64,000 nt of DNA from Chryseobacterium phocaeense (lineage in GTDB: Bacteria; Bacteroidota; Bacteroidia; Flavobacteriales; Weeksellaceae): contig NZ_LT827014.1 of the NCBI RefSeq assembly GCF_900169075.1, positions 248,001 through 312,000 of the forward strand. The letters run 5' to 3'. The notes under the pieces are model-generated. The model was not told the DNA's origin and did no database searches. It was given only the letters and a program-made list of their open reading frames with translations. Of this stretch, positions 54,584 through 62,474 are shown in pieces (position 1 is the stretch's first letter; every line of letters starts with the position of its first letter). Both the position numbers and the translations under genes were made by a program.

Positions 54584-56209
54584 TTGAAAAAAATTAAACT
54601 GATCACCTTATTAGCTCTTACCCTAATAAGTTGTAAAGATGAGTCCCAAAAGCTACTTGAAAAAAGTAGTTATGAAAATCTAGATAAAGCCAAAAAACTA
54701 AGAATCTCCGGAAGTATAGATTCTTCATATGTTTACTATGCAAAGGCCAAGGAAGGATTATTAAGCATCAATGATAAAGTAGAAGCAGCCCGTGCCCTTA
54801 CCAATCTTGCTATCATAGAAAATGACAAAGGCGATTATCATGCAAGTATTACAAGCTCTATAGAAGCTGAAAAACTATTACAAAACAAAAATGACAGCAT
54901 TTCTAAAAGCATTGCATCTCCCAATTACAATTCTATTGCAATTGCCTCTAAAAACCTTAAAAACTTTAAAGATGCCATTGAGTATTACAATCGGGCCATT
55001 TCCATTTCAGATAATAAAGTAGATTCTCTAAGCTTTTATAATAATATTGGCGACAGTTATTTAGAACAACATGATATTAAATCAGCTAAGATTTTCTTCC
55101 AACGAGCACTTCAGACTACAGATAGTATAGATTATGCACGCGCATTAAATAACCTGGCCAAAACAAAGTTTATTGAAAACAATAACTACAACCCTATTCC
55201 CGAATTATTGCAAGCCTGGAAAATAAGAAAACATTATAAAGATAATATTGGAATTAATTCAAGTCTGGCAACGATTGCTGATTATTACATCATAAAAGAT
55301 AAAACGAAAGCCCTTTCCTATGCTGGGGAAATGTATAAAATTGCAACGCAGAACAAAAGTCCGGATGACAGGATTGAGGCTTTAAATAAGTTAATAAGGC
55401 TTGATCCTGAAAATCATTCTGAAAATTTTCACACATACAGTTTTCTCACAGATAGTCTCCACGCTGCACGAAACAATTCTAAAAATCAGTTTGCTCTTAT
55501 AAGATTCGGAAATGAAAAATTAAAAACTGATATTGTTCGTAATGAAAAGCGTATTATGGTATTATCTCTTGCTCTTGGCATAGTGGTTTTGGTTACTATA
55601 ATTGTATCGCTTTGGTATAAAAAAAGGAAAGAGATCGAGGTCAAAAACACTCAACTAAAGATGTCTAAAAAAGTTCATGATAAAGTAGCTAATAAAGTAT
55701 ACCACGTAATGTCTGAAGTGGAGAACACCCCGGACATGGATAAAGAAACCATATTAGATAAGCTTGAAGGAATTTATAAAATTTCCCGGGATATTTCGTA
55801 TGAAGATAAAGATAACATATTGGAGGCGAATTTTTCAAAACAGCTCTCAGAAATGATTAAATCTTATGCTTCAGAGAATATTAAGATCCCTATCATAGGA
55901 AATGATGAATCTTTATGGGATGATGTTCCGGATAATACTAAAGTTGAATTATTCTATATTATTCAGGAATTGATGACCAATATGAAAAAACACAGTAATG
56001 CAGACCGAGTACTTATCAATTTTGAACGGGAAAACAATTTTATTACTATTATATATTCTGATAATGGGATAGGTATGCACACTTTATTACCAAAGAATGG
56101 CTTGCAAAATACGGATAACCGTATAAATTCTGTGGGTGGAACTATTAATTTTGACACGAAAGCAGAAAGAGGATTGAAAATAACGCTTTCATTTCCAGTT
56201 AAAAATTAA
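54584..56209 (+). CDS. TPR-containing sensor histidine kinase lipoprotein
   Basis: 541 residues from a TTG start (no better ATG). The N-terminus is a lipobox-like signal (LTLISC, Cys17). TPR repeats cover about 40-270 (for example YNSIAIASKNLKNFKDAIEYYNRA and YNNIGDSYLEQHDIKSAKIFFQRAL). One membrane helix is at 323-345. The probable phospho-acceptor is His365 in KKVHDKVANK (HisKA_3-like). The ATPase has Asn466 in the N-box (IIQELMTNMKKHS) and DNGIGM at 493-498. The sensor domain is thus TPR in the periplasm. The response regulator starts 4 bases later. Confidence 0.9.
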   Translation: MKKIKLITLLALTLISCKDESQKLLEKSSYENLDKAKKLRISGSIDSSYVYYAKAKEGLLSINDKVEAARALTNLAIIENDKGDYHASITSSIEAEKLLQNKNDSISKSIASPNYNSIAIASKNLKNFKDAIEYYNRAISISDNKVDSLSFYNNIGDSYLEQHDIKSAKIFFQRALQTTDSIDYARALNNLAKTKFIENNNYNPIPELLQAWKIRKHYKDNIGINSSLATIADYYIIKDKTKALSYAGEMYKIATQNKSPDDRIEALNKLIRLDPENHSENFHTYSFLTDSLHAARNNSKNQFALIRFGNEKLKTDIVRNEKRIMVLSLALGIVVLVTIIVSLWYKKRKEIEVKNTQLKMSKKVHDKVANKVYHVMSEVENTPDMDKETILDKLEGIYKISRDISYEDKDNILEANFSKQLSEMIKSYASENIKIPIIGNDESLWDDVPDNTKVELFYIIQELMTNMKKHSNADRVLINFERENNFITIIYSDNGIGMHTLLPKNGLQNTDNRINSVGGTINFDTKAERGLKITLSFPVKN

Positions 56210-56213
56210 TATT

Positions 56214-56879
56214 ATGTTTAAAAAAATACTGATAGCCGAAGATTTCGAGAGTTACAACTCTTCTGTCCAAAAAGTACTAGAAGAATTAAAAATTGAAAAT
56301 GTAGATAATGTGCATTATTGTGATGATGCATTAATGAAAATAAAAAAAAGCATCCGGGAGAGCGACCCTTATGATTTACTGATTACAGACCTTTCATTTG
56401 ACACCGATTACAGAGAGCAGAAGTTAACCAATGGGAGAGACCTGATAGAAGCCATTAAAAATGAAGGCGCCTTCATTAAAACAATCGTATTCTCTATAGA
56501 AAACAGACCCGAAATCGTAGATAATCTTTTTAAAAAACAAAATATCAACGGTTTTGTATCTAAAGGAAGAGAAGACATGAAGGAATTGAAACGGGCAATT
56601 AAAGCGATCTACAATCATGAGAAATACATTTCCTCTAATGTTAAGGATTCTATAAAGAATAAAAATTCATATGATTTTACAAAATTTGATAAAATCCTTA
56701 TTACTCTGCTTTCCAAAGGAATGCTTCAGAAAAATATTCCTGATTACTTAAAAGAAAATAACATCAAACCCGCGAGCCTTAGCAGTGTAGAGAAATGCCT
56801 GAACAATATGAAAGAATCTTTAGGTCTAAGTAATAATGAGCAGCTGATTGCTCTCTGTAAAGATTGGGGAATTATTTAA
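56214..56879 (+). CDS. Response regulator with LuxR-like output domain
   Basis: 221 residues. The receiver domain (1-130) has Glu9-Asp10, phospho-acceptor Asp59 (LLITDLSF), Ser94 and Lys117 (FVSKGRED). The C-terminal part (about 155-221) aligns loosely with LuxR/GerE helix-turn-helix (FDKILITLLSKGMLQKNIPDYL, then SSVEKCLNNMKESLGLSNNEQ). An insert after the first helix makes it a divergent member. It is the partner of the upstream TPR kinase, 4 bases apart. A terminator follows at 56901-56927. Target genes unknown; the divergent acidic membrane-protein gene and the small peptide are candidates. Confidence 0.88.
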   Translation: MFKKILIAEDFESYNSSVQKVLEELKIENVDNVHYCDDALMKIKKSIRESDPYDLLITDLSFDTDYREQKLTNGRDLIEAIKNEGAFIKTIVFSIENRPEIVDNLFKKQNINGFVSKGREDMKELKRAIKAIYNHEKYISSNVKDSIKNKNSYDFTKFDKILITLLSKGMLQKNIPDYLKENNIKPASLSSVEKCLNNMKESLGLSNNEQLIALCKDWGII

Positions 56880-56900
56880 AATTTCACTCCATCTCAATTC

Positions 56901-56927
56901 AAAACCTTTCCAATAGCGAAAGGTTTT
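56901..56927 (+). terminator. Terminator of the two-component operon
   Basis: A 10-bp stem AAAACCTTTC / GAAAGGTTTT with loop CAATAGC, followed by more T. Confidence 0.85.
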
Positions 56928-57005
56928 TTTGTTTTTACGGATAACCGTAATTATTGATTATTAAAGTGTTATAATTTTGAAGTGTTTAATAAAAAAATAA
57001 ATAAT

Positions 57006-57212
57006 ATGAAAAAGTATTACGTAAACATGAAGGCTCAAAGTAATGGGGATCATGAAGTTCATCATGAAGATTGCCAGTATCTTCCGGATTCTCCCAACAG
57101 AAAATATCTTGGAGAATATTCTTCCTGTAAAGACGCTGTAAAAGAAGCTAAGAAAACTTATTCTAAGTCAAACGGCTGTAAAACATGTTCTAATGAATGC
57201 CATACAAGCTAA
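57006..57212 (+). CDS. Small Cys/His-rich protein (68 aa), possible metal binder
   Basis: From the ATG at 57006 the product is MKKYYVNMKAQSNGDHEVHHEDCQYLPDS.... A GTG 24 bases upstream is in frame but less likely. Potential ligands are His16, His19, His20, Cys23, Cys44, the group Cys58-x2-Cys61-x3-Cys65 (GCKTCSNECHTS) and His66. The His/Cys layout suggests a small zinc-binding fold. It is the first of a series of small genes running to 59760. Related proteins occur in other bacteria beside YegP-like proteins, but no function is proven. Confidence 0.65.
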   Translation: MKKYYVNMKAQSNGDHEVHHEDCQYLPDSPNRKYLGEYSSCKDAVKEAKKTYSKSNGCKTCSNECHTS

Positions 57213-57220
57213 GTAAGTAT

Positions 57221-57559
57221 ATGGGAAAATTTATTATTACTAAAAGAAAAGATCAGGAATTCCAGTTCAATCTTATAGGAGGAAATGGGGAAAATATATT
57301 AACCAGTGAAGGTTATACTCAAAAAGCTTCCTGTCATAAAGGAATAGAATCAGTCAGGGTTAATTCCCAGGATGATCTCAAGTATGATAGAAGATTATCA
57401 ACAGATAAGAAAGATTACTTTGTTCTTAAAGCTGGAAACGGAGAAATTATAGGGGTAAGCCAGCTTTATAGTTCCAGGGAATCCATGGAAAAAGGAATTG
57501 CCTCCGTAAAAAGTAATTCTCCTACTGCTGAAATTACTGACGAAACACTTAAAAACTAA
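57221..57559 (+). CDS. YegP / DUF1508 family protein (two repeats)
   Basis: 112 residues from the ATG at 57221. Two DUF1508 repeats: GKFIITKRKDQEFQFNLIGGNGENILTSEGY and DYFVLKAGNGEIIGVSQLYSS, each ending with a GIxSVxxNS helix (KGIESVRVNSQ and KGIASVKSNSP). YegP is a small stress-linked alpha/beta fold of unknown role. It lies 9 bases after the Cys/His protein and 2 before the nuclease gene, so the three are likely co-transcribed. Confidence 0.9.
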   Translation: MGKFIITKRKDQEFQFNLIGGNGENILTSEGYTQKASCHKGIESVRVNSQDDLKYDRRLSTDKKDYFVLKAGNGEIIGVSQLYSSRESMEKGIASVKSNSPTAEITDETLKN

Positions 57560-57561
57560 AA

Positions 57562-58626
57562 ATGGATCTCAAAATTAAACTAGAGCAATTGCATCAGAAA
57601 GTCGTCGGTCTAAAAGATCAGATTAACACTGAAGAAGCCACAAAAAATGCTTTCGTACTTCCTTTTATACAAATTCTGGGCTACGATATTTTTAACCCAA
57701 CAGAAGTTATTCCTGAGCATATTTGTGATATTGGTACTAAGAAAGGAGAAAAAGTAGATTATGTAATCCGGAAAAATGATGATCCCATCTTAATTATCGA
57801 ATGTAAACACTGGAAAGAAAGTGCAGATGCCCACAATTCGCAACTCCACAGATATTATCATGTTTCAAAGTCAAGATTTGGCATTTTAACGAACGGGATT
57901 GTCTACAATTTTTACACAGATCTTGAAAAACCTAATATCATGGATGAGAAACCATTTTTCACCATCAATATTGAAGATCTGAAAGACAGTTCCATTAAAA
58001 TACTGGAAAGTTTTACTAAGAATGATTACAATCTGGAAAGTATTCTGGATTCCGCTGAAGCCTTAAAATACATAAGAGCTATTAGAAAAGAATTTGAAAA
58101 AGAAATAGAAAATCCTTCTGATGAAATCGTTAAGCTCCTGGTTAGTCGCTTTTTTGACAAATCTTTAACTGCAAGCAGAATGATTTCTTTTAAAGAGTAT
58201 ACAAAAAAGGCTCTGACAACTTCTATCAATGAATCCATCAGTTTCAGATTAAAATCTGCATTAAGCATTAATGAACAAATTGAAAAACAGGACGAGCCTG
58301 TAAAAACAACGCCAGTTGATCATAATAATGAATCGGGTATTGTCACTACAGAAGAAGAGCTGGAAGCATTCCAAATCGCAAAAGCTATTCTGAGGGAAAA
58401 AGTCCCATCTAATAGAATTGCTTACCGGGATACCTTATCTTATTTTGGAGTTTTACTCGATGATAACAATAGAAAGCCGCTTTGCAGGTTTCATTTCAAC
58501 ACAGCTAATAAATACATTGAAATGTTTCACAACGGAAAAGATGCCGGTGAAAAAATGCTGTTGACAAGCCTTGATGAAATATACAGTTTCAAAGACCAGC
58601 TCCTTAAAACATTAGAAAACTATTAA
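57562..58626 (+). CDS. Standalone type I restriction HsdR N-terminal-like nuclease
   Basis: 354 residues. The N-terminal part (about 1-150) has the PD-(D/E)xK nuclease core of HsdR_N: Glu24/25, Asp66 in KVDYVIR, Glu80-Cys-Lys82 in LIIECKHW, and the QLHRYY helix (94-99). Ferrous RM subunits (HsdM, HsdS) and helicase motifs are absent. The C-terminal part (about 200-354) has a second domain ending with ILREKVPSNRIAYRDTLSYFGVLLDDNNRKPLCRFHF, a beta-sheet fold found in such standalone proteins. It is probably a solitary DNA nuclease-like protein. Whether it acts in defence or repair is unknown. Confidence 0.85.
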   Translation: MDLKIKLEQLHQKVVGLKDQINTEEATKNAFVLPFIQILGYDIFNPTEVIPEHICDIGTKKGEKVDYVIRKNDDPILIIECKHWKESADAHNSQLHRYYHVSKSRFGILTNGIVYNFYTDLEKPNIMDEKPFFTINIEDLKDSSIKILESFTKNDYNLESILDSAEALKYIRAIRKEFEKEIENPSDEIVKLLVSRFFDKSLTASRMISFKEYTKKALTTSINESISFRLKSALSINEQIEKQDEPVKTTPVDHNNESGIVTTEEELEAFQIAKAILREKVPSNRIAYRDTLSYFGVLLDDNNRKPLCRFHFNTANKYIEMFHNGKDAGEKMLLTSLDEIYSFKDQLLKTLENY

Positions 58627-58627
58627 T

Positions 58628-59236
58628 ATGGCTGTATTTGCAATCCCAAATCCAAAGAAAACATTGAATGTTGACATATCACTTGATAGAGTGAAAGAAA
58701 GTGTAAAAAATATTACTTTATTAAGTCCAAAATATAAGTTCCACAGTTCAAATGAAATTTTCAACCAATATACTTATGAATCATATGAATTTCTGAGCTT
58801 AGGTGTTTATATTGATATCAACCTGAATTCCATATCGGAGAACAAAACGGAAATCACCGTGGAAATCAGGAGAAAAGTAGGAACGTTCAATGAATCTCAT
58901 GAAGTTACACACGCGAATCAGCATATTGTCAATATCGTCAATTCTATTGCACAATTAACGGCAATGTCAACAGATGAAATAATCAAACTAAAATCCAGAC
59001 AGTCTCAAAACGTTCCTGCCTTAATAAAAAGCCGAAAAGAAAAAAATACCGCAGCAATACTTTCTTTATTCCTTGGAGGCTTAGGAATACATAGGTTTTA
59101 TTTGGGGCAGACTCTTATGGGGATGTTTTATCTTATTTTCTGTTGGACTCTTGTTCCTGCTTTTATTGCGTTCATAGATTTCTTTGTCTTCGTTTTTATG
59201 GCTCAAAATAAGTTTGACTTAAAATATAATGTATAA
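58628..59236 (+). CDS. TM2 domain protein with N-terminal soluble domain
   Basis: 202 residues. A soluble alpha/beta part (1-130; VDISLDRVKESVKNIT, NKTEITVEIRRKVG) precedes a TM2 domain (about 145-195) with GGLGIHRFYLGQTLMGMFYLI and a second helix FIAFIDFFVFVFM. TM2 domains are conserved two-helix modules of unknown function. It starts 1 base after the nuclease stop codon, so it is in the same transcript. Confidence 0.85.
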   Translation: MAVFAIPNPKKTLNVDISLDRVKESVKNITLLSPKYKFHSSNEIFNQYTYESYEFLSLGVYIDINLNSISENKTEITVEIRRKVGTFNESHEVTHANQHIVNIVNSIAQLTAMSTDEIIKLKSRQSQNVPALIKSRKEKNTAAILSLFLGGLGIHRFYLGQTLMGMFYLIFCWTLVPAFIAFIDFFVFVFMAQNKFDLKYNV

Positions 59237-59247
59237 AACCCACAATC

Positions 59248-59760
59248 ATGAAACCAATATTAATTATCACCATCATATTAAGTTTATTCTCATTGAACTC
59301 TTGTTTTAAGGCGAATGATAATATAATACATGAAGGAAGATGTACCGGATCAGCCAACTGTACAGCATGTTCAAATTGTTCAAGATGCGGACACTGCGGC
59401 TCAGGTGGAACATGTGGAGTTTGCAGTAGTAGTTCTTCAAGAAAAACTATTTATACAAGCCGTTCCAGAAATAATAACCGTAAAGAAAAAAAATCTTCAA
59501 AAACCAGAAACACAACCCGATCAGCCTCAACTCCAACCTCTCCGCGAACTATTTATAGCTCTCCTACCTCTGTTGTATACTATGCAAAAACAAGAATTGT
59601 AAATATTCGTAAAGGACCTGGTATTGAATTTCCTGTTATAGAAAAAATTAAACAAGGTTCAAAACTGATAAAAATTGAAGAACACAATGATTGGATTAAG
59701 GTAAAAATTAAGAAAACAGGAACGGAAGGATTTGTTTACTATAAAGATATCAAAAACTAA
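59248..59760 (+). CDS. Cys-rich SH3-domain lipoprotein
   Basis: 170 residues. Lipobox LNSC at Cys19. Then a cysteine array with spacing of three: Cys38, 41, 44, 47, 50 in NCTACSNCSRCGHCGSGG, followed by Cys56 and Cys59 in GTCGVC. A Ser/Arg/Lys-rich linker (60-105) precedes an SH3-like domain (about 108-168; TRIVNIRKGPGIEFPVIEKI). SH3_3 domains of this type bind cell-wall peptides. The Cys repeat is unusual and could bind metal or form disulfides on the surface. It is last in the 57006-59760 gene series. Confidence 0.8.
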   Translation: MKPILIITIILSLFSLNSCFKANDNIIHEGRCTGSANCTACSNCSRCGHCGSGGTCGVCSSSSSRKTIYTSRSRNNNRKEKKSSKTRNTTRSASTPTSPRTIYSSPTSVVYYAKTRIVNIRKGPGIEFPVIEKIKQGSKLIKIEEHNDWIKVKIKKTGTEGFVYYKDIKN

Positions 59761-59775
59761 AACCATTCACCATAA

Positions 59776-59803
59776 AAAAAGCGAAGACCTCTCTTCGCTT
59801 TTT
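59776..59803. terminator. Bidirectional terminator between SH3 lipoprotein and GNAT genes
   Basis: A 12-bp stem AAAAAGCGAAGA / TCTTCGCTTTTT with loop CCTC lies between convergent genes. Confidence 0.9.
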
Positions 59804-60253
59804 CTATTTTCTTATCATTTCCGTATGCGGAATATCATCCTCAAGGTATTTGTTTCCGGTATCGATAAAGCCGAACTCAGCATAAAATTTTAATAAATAA
59901 TCCTGTGCGGAGATTTTGATCTCCGAAGTATGGAAACGGTTTTCTATGGTTTCCACAGCATAACGGATCAGCTGTTTCCCTAAACTTTTTCCCCTCGCTT
60001 TCTCTGTGGTAAGAACCCTTCCGAACGAAGTTTCATCATATTTGATTCCCTTATCAAAAACACGGCAGTACGCAAGAATTTCCCCATCTTCCTCAGCCCA
60101 GATATGAACACCTTTCTGATCGTAGTTATCGAGGTCAGGATACGGACAGTTCTGTTCAATCACAAAAACATCAATACGTGCTTTTAAAACTGCGTACAGC
60201 TCAGGAACCGTAAACTCATCGAATGTTTTTATTTTCCAGATTATATTACTCAT
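59804..60253 (-). CDS. GNAT-family N-acetyltransferase, ElaA-like
   Basis: 149 residues, the size of ElaA. The N-terminus has FDEFTVPELYAVLKARIDVFVIEQNCPYPDLDNYDQKGVHI, a pattern typical of ElaA. Acetyl-CoA binding is suggested by FGRVLTTEKARGKSLGKQLI. The substrate is unknown. It overlaps the end of engB by 8 bases and is probably in one operon with it. Confidence 0.88.
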   Translation of the reverse strand: MSNIIWKIKTFDEFTVPELYAVLKARIDVFVIEQNCPYPDLDNYDQKGVHIWAEEDGEILAYCRVFDKGIKYDETSFGRVLTTEKARGKSLGKQLIRYAVETIENRFHTSEIKISAQDYLLKFYAEFGFIDTGNKYLEDDIPHTEMIRK

Positions 60254-60869
60254 CGAAACTTACGTTATTATTCTTTAAAAATTCGTTGGTCTTTTGTATA
60301 AAGGCCAGGATTTCTTCCCCACCGATTTTCTTTTCCGCCGAAGTAACATATAATTCCGGCAGATCTTCCCACGTTTTGTGCAGCTCAGTCTTGTAATGCT
60401 CCACATTCTTAATGGCAATATTAGGTTTCAGCTTGTCTACTTTCGTAAAAACAATAGAAAAAGGAACCCCGCTTTCCCCACACCACTGGATAAACTCCAG
60501 ATCAATCTTTTGTGGTGTATGTCTGGAATCTACCAGTACAAAAAGATTTACAAGATTTTTTCTGTTCAGGATATAATTCGTGATCAGCTTCTCAAAATCT
60601 TTTCTGATCGATTTTGAAACTTTTGCATATCCGTAACCCGGTAAATCCGTCAGGTACCAGTCTTCATTCACTAAAAAATGATTGATCAGCTGGGTCTTTC
60701 CCGGCGTTCCGGAAGTTTTGGCCAGGTCCTTATGATTCATCATTGCATTGATCAATGAGGATTTTCCAACGTTTGACCTTCCAATAAAAGCATATTCAGG
60801 AATCGTAGGTTCCGGGCAGTCCTGCCATTTTCCGCTACTCTTTACAAAATTTGCTGTTTTAATAACCAT
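60246..60869 (-). CDS. engB: Ribosome biogenesis GTP-binding protein EngB (YihA/YsxC)
   Basis: 207 residues. G1 is GRSNVGKSS near residue 30; G3 is DLPGYG; G4 is TKVDKLK. EngB is needed for assembly of the large ribosomal subunit. It overlaps the GNAT gene start by 8 bases and lies downstream of the hydrolase gene, behind a terminator-like hairpin. Confidence 0.96.
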   Translation of the reverse strand: MVIKTANFVKSSGKWQDCPEPTIPEYAFIGRSNVGKSSLINAMMNHKDLAKTSGTPGKTQLINHFLVNEDWYLTDLPGYGYAKVSKSIRKDFEKLITNYILNRKNLVNLFVLVDSRHTPQKIDLEFIQWCGESGVPFSIVFTKVDKLKPNIAIKNVEHYKTELHKTWEDLPELYVTSAEKKIGGEEILAFIQKTNEFLKNNNVSFDE

Positions 60870-60890
60870 TTTGACTATTTTTAGAAAAAC

Positions 60891-60919
60891 AAACCATTAA
60901 GAAAAGCTCTTAATGGTTT
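60891..60919 (-). terminator. Terminator of the alpha/beta hydrolase gene
   Basis: A perfect 12-bp stem AAACCATTAAGA / TCTTAATGGTTT with loop AAAGC is followed on the minus strand by GTTTTTC. Confidence 0.65.
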
Positions 60920-60938
60920 ATTATATTTATTATTTGTT

Positions 60939-61700
60939 TTAAACTTTATCTTTTAACCAGCCGTAGAGAATTTCATTGAACTCATCCGGTTTTTCCATCA
61001 TCGCGGCATGTCCGCATTGATCTATCCAGAACAATTCTGAATTCGGGATAAACTTGTGCATATCCTCAGCCACTTCCGGAGGGGTTACGTTATCCTGTTT
61101 TCCCCAGATCAGGCAAGTTGGCGTCATGATCTTGGGAAGATCGTTCAGCATATTGTGTTTAATGGCACTTCTTGCCAGCATCACGGTCTTGATCCCTTTC
61201 ATCCGGTCATTCACTACAGAAAAAACTTCGTCTACCAGATCTTCCGTGGCAACAGCCGGGTCGTAGAAAACCTCTTCCGTCTTCTTTCTGATATAGGAAC
61301 GGTCATTCTTTCTCGGGAAACTGTCTCCGAAAGTCCTTTCATATAATCCGGAACTCCCTGTTAAAACAAGATTTTTTACCAGATCCGGTCTTGCCAGAGT
61401 CAGGATAAGTCCCACATGGCCTCCCATGGAGTTTCCAACAATGGTAACCGGTCCGGAGATATGACTCTCTATAAATTTGATAATATATTTTGCAAGTGTG
61501 GTCAGATTCGTATTGAGTACCGGCAGATCATAGATCGGCAGCTGGGGAACATATACCCTGAACCCTTTTTCCGAAAAAAAATCTACCATCTTATCGAAAT
61601 TACTCAAACCACCCATTAACCCGTGCAACAGCACCAATGGATGTCCTTCTCCCGCCTCTACAAAAGTATATTTCTTTTCTTTTTTTGTACTAAATATCAT
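60939..61700 (-). CDS. Alpha/beta hydrolase
   Basis: 253 residues from ATG 61700 (MIFSTKKEKKYTFVEAGEGHP); a longer frame exists upstream but has no family similarity. Nucleophile Ser91 in VGNSMGGHVG, oxyanion HGLMGG, Asp in WGKQDNVTPP near 208, and His in CGHAAMMEKP near 236 complete the triad. It is 253 residues, like BioH or MhpC-type esterases, with no signal peptide. The substrate is unknown. It lies between mraZ (divergent) and engB. Confidence 0.88.
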   Translation of the reverse strand: MIFSTKKEKKYTFVEAGEGHPLVLLHGLMGGLSNFDKMVDFFSEKGFRVYVPQLPIYDLPVLNTNLTTLAKYIIKFIESHISGPVTIVGNSMGGHVGLILTLARPDLVKNLVLTGSSGLYERTFGDSFPRKNDRSYIRKKTEEVFYDPAVATEDLVDEVFSVVNDRMKGIKTVMLARSAIKHNMLNDLPKIMTPTCLIWGKQDNVTPPEVAEDMHKFIPNSELFWIDQCGHAAMMEKPDEFNEILYGWLKDKV

Positions 61701-61922
61701 AAAATGCCTTAATAAAGCTTTGCAAAAATACAAATTAAACCTCAAAAAAATTTTGATTACCCTAATTTAAAGTAAAAATAATATAATCACCTCCTTTTTC
61801 TTCATTTTTTTGAAAACCTCTTTGTTATGGGCTAAATAACAGTTTTCACAACCAGCAACATATCAGACAATTACCTTGCCGAAATTCAATCTTTGATAAA
61901 ACTTATTAACATTAAGTCAAAA

Positions 61923-61966
61923 AGTGGGAAAAAGTGGGAAATTTTGGAAATTATTATATAAATTTG
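61923..61966 (+). promoter_or_regulatory. MraZ-box-like repeats and -7 element of the dcw operon
   Basis: AGTGGGAA occurs twice, 10 bases apart (61923-61930 and 61933-61940), with a degenerate third TTTTGGAA (61943-61950). MraZ is known to bind tandem TGGG repeats with 10-base period upstream of mraZ. A -7 element TAAATTTG (61959-61966) lies 6 bases before the ATG, so the mRNA is nearly leaderless. The boxes overlap the -33 region and would let MraZ repress its own operon. Confidence 0.7.
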
Positions 61967-61972
61967 TCCCAA

Positions 61973-62431
61973 ATGAAAAGTTTCATTGGAACATATGAGT
62001 GTAAAATTGACGACAAAGGCCGGTTAAAAGTTCCCTCCTCCCTGATCAAACAGATGGAAAACTTCGACGATAAGGCGTTTGTAGTCAAGAGATCTGTGTT
62101 CCAACCCTGCCTCGAAGTCTATCCCATGAACGCATGGGACAAACTGATGGGCAAAATAAATAAGCTAAACAGATTCATTAAAAAGAATGCTGATTTCATC
62201 CGGATGTTTACGGCAGGTGTAAAAACGGTGGAACTGGACAATGCAGGAAGGCTTCAGATCTCAAAAGACCTGGTGCATTTTGCAAACCTTCAGAAAGACA
62301 CCGTGATTACCAGCGCAGGAGAGCTTTTTGAAATTTGGGATAAAGAAGCCTATGAAAAGGTGATTTCTACCAACGAAGCTGATTTTGCGAGCCTTGCCGA
62401 AGATGTAATGGGCGCTTTTGATGAGGAATAA
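61973..62431 (+). CDS. mraZ: Division/cell-wall cluster transcriptional regulator MraZ
   Basis: 152 residues from ATG 61973, the usual length (a GTG 39 bases upstream is in frame but lies inside the MraZ boxes). Two AbrB-like SpoVT domains each have the DxGR motif: IDDKGRLKVPSSL and LDNAGRLQISKDLV. MraZ binds TGGG repeats upstream of its own gene. It is followed by rsmH, ftsL and ftsI as in most bacteria. Confidence 0.96.
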   Translation: MKSFIGTYECKIDDKGRLKVPSSLIKQMENFDDKAFVVKRSVFQPCLEVYPMNAWDKLMGKINKLNRFIKKNADFIRMFTAGVKTVELDNAGRLQISKDLVHFANLQKDTVITSAGELFEIWDKEAYEKVISTNEADFASLAEDVMGAFDEE

Positions 62432-62474
62432 ACCACTATTGCTGTAAAAAGCAAGGTAAAAAACACAATTAAGT

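Noticed and set aside
57562..58626. Remnant of a full type I restriction-modification system
   Set aside because: No helicase motifs, HsdM, HsdS or pseudogene traces; the C-terminal domain is intact and different.
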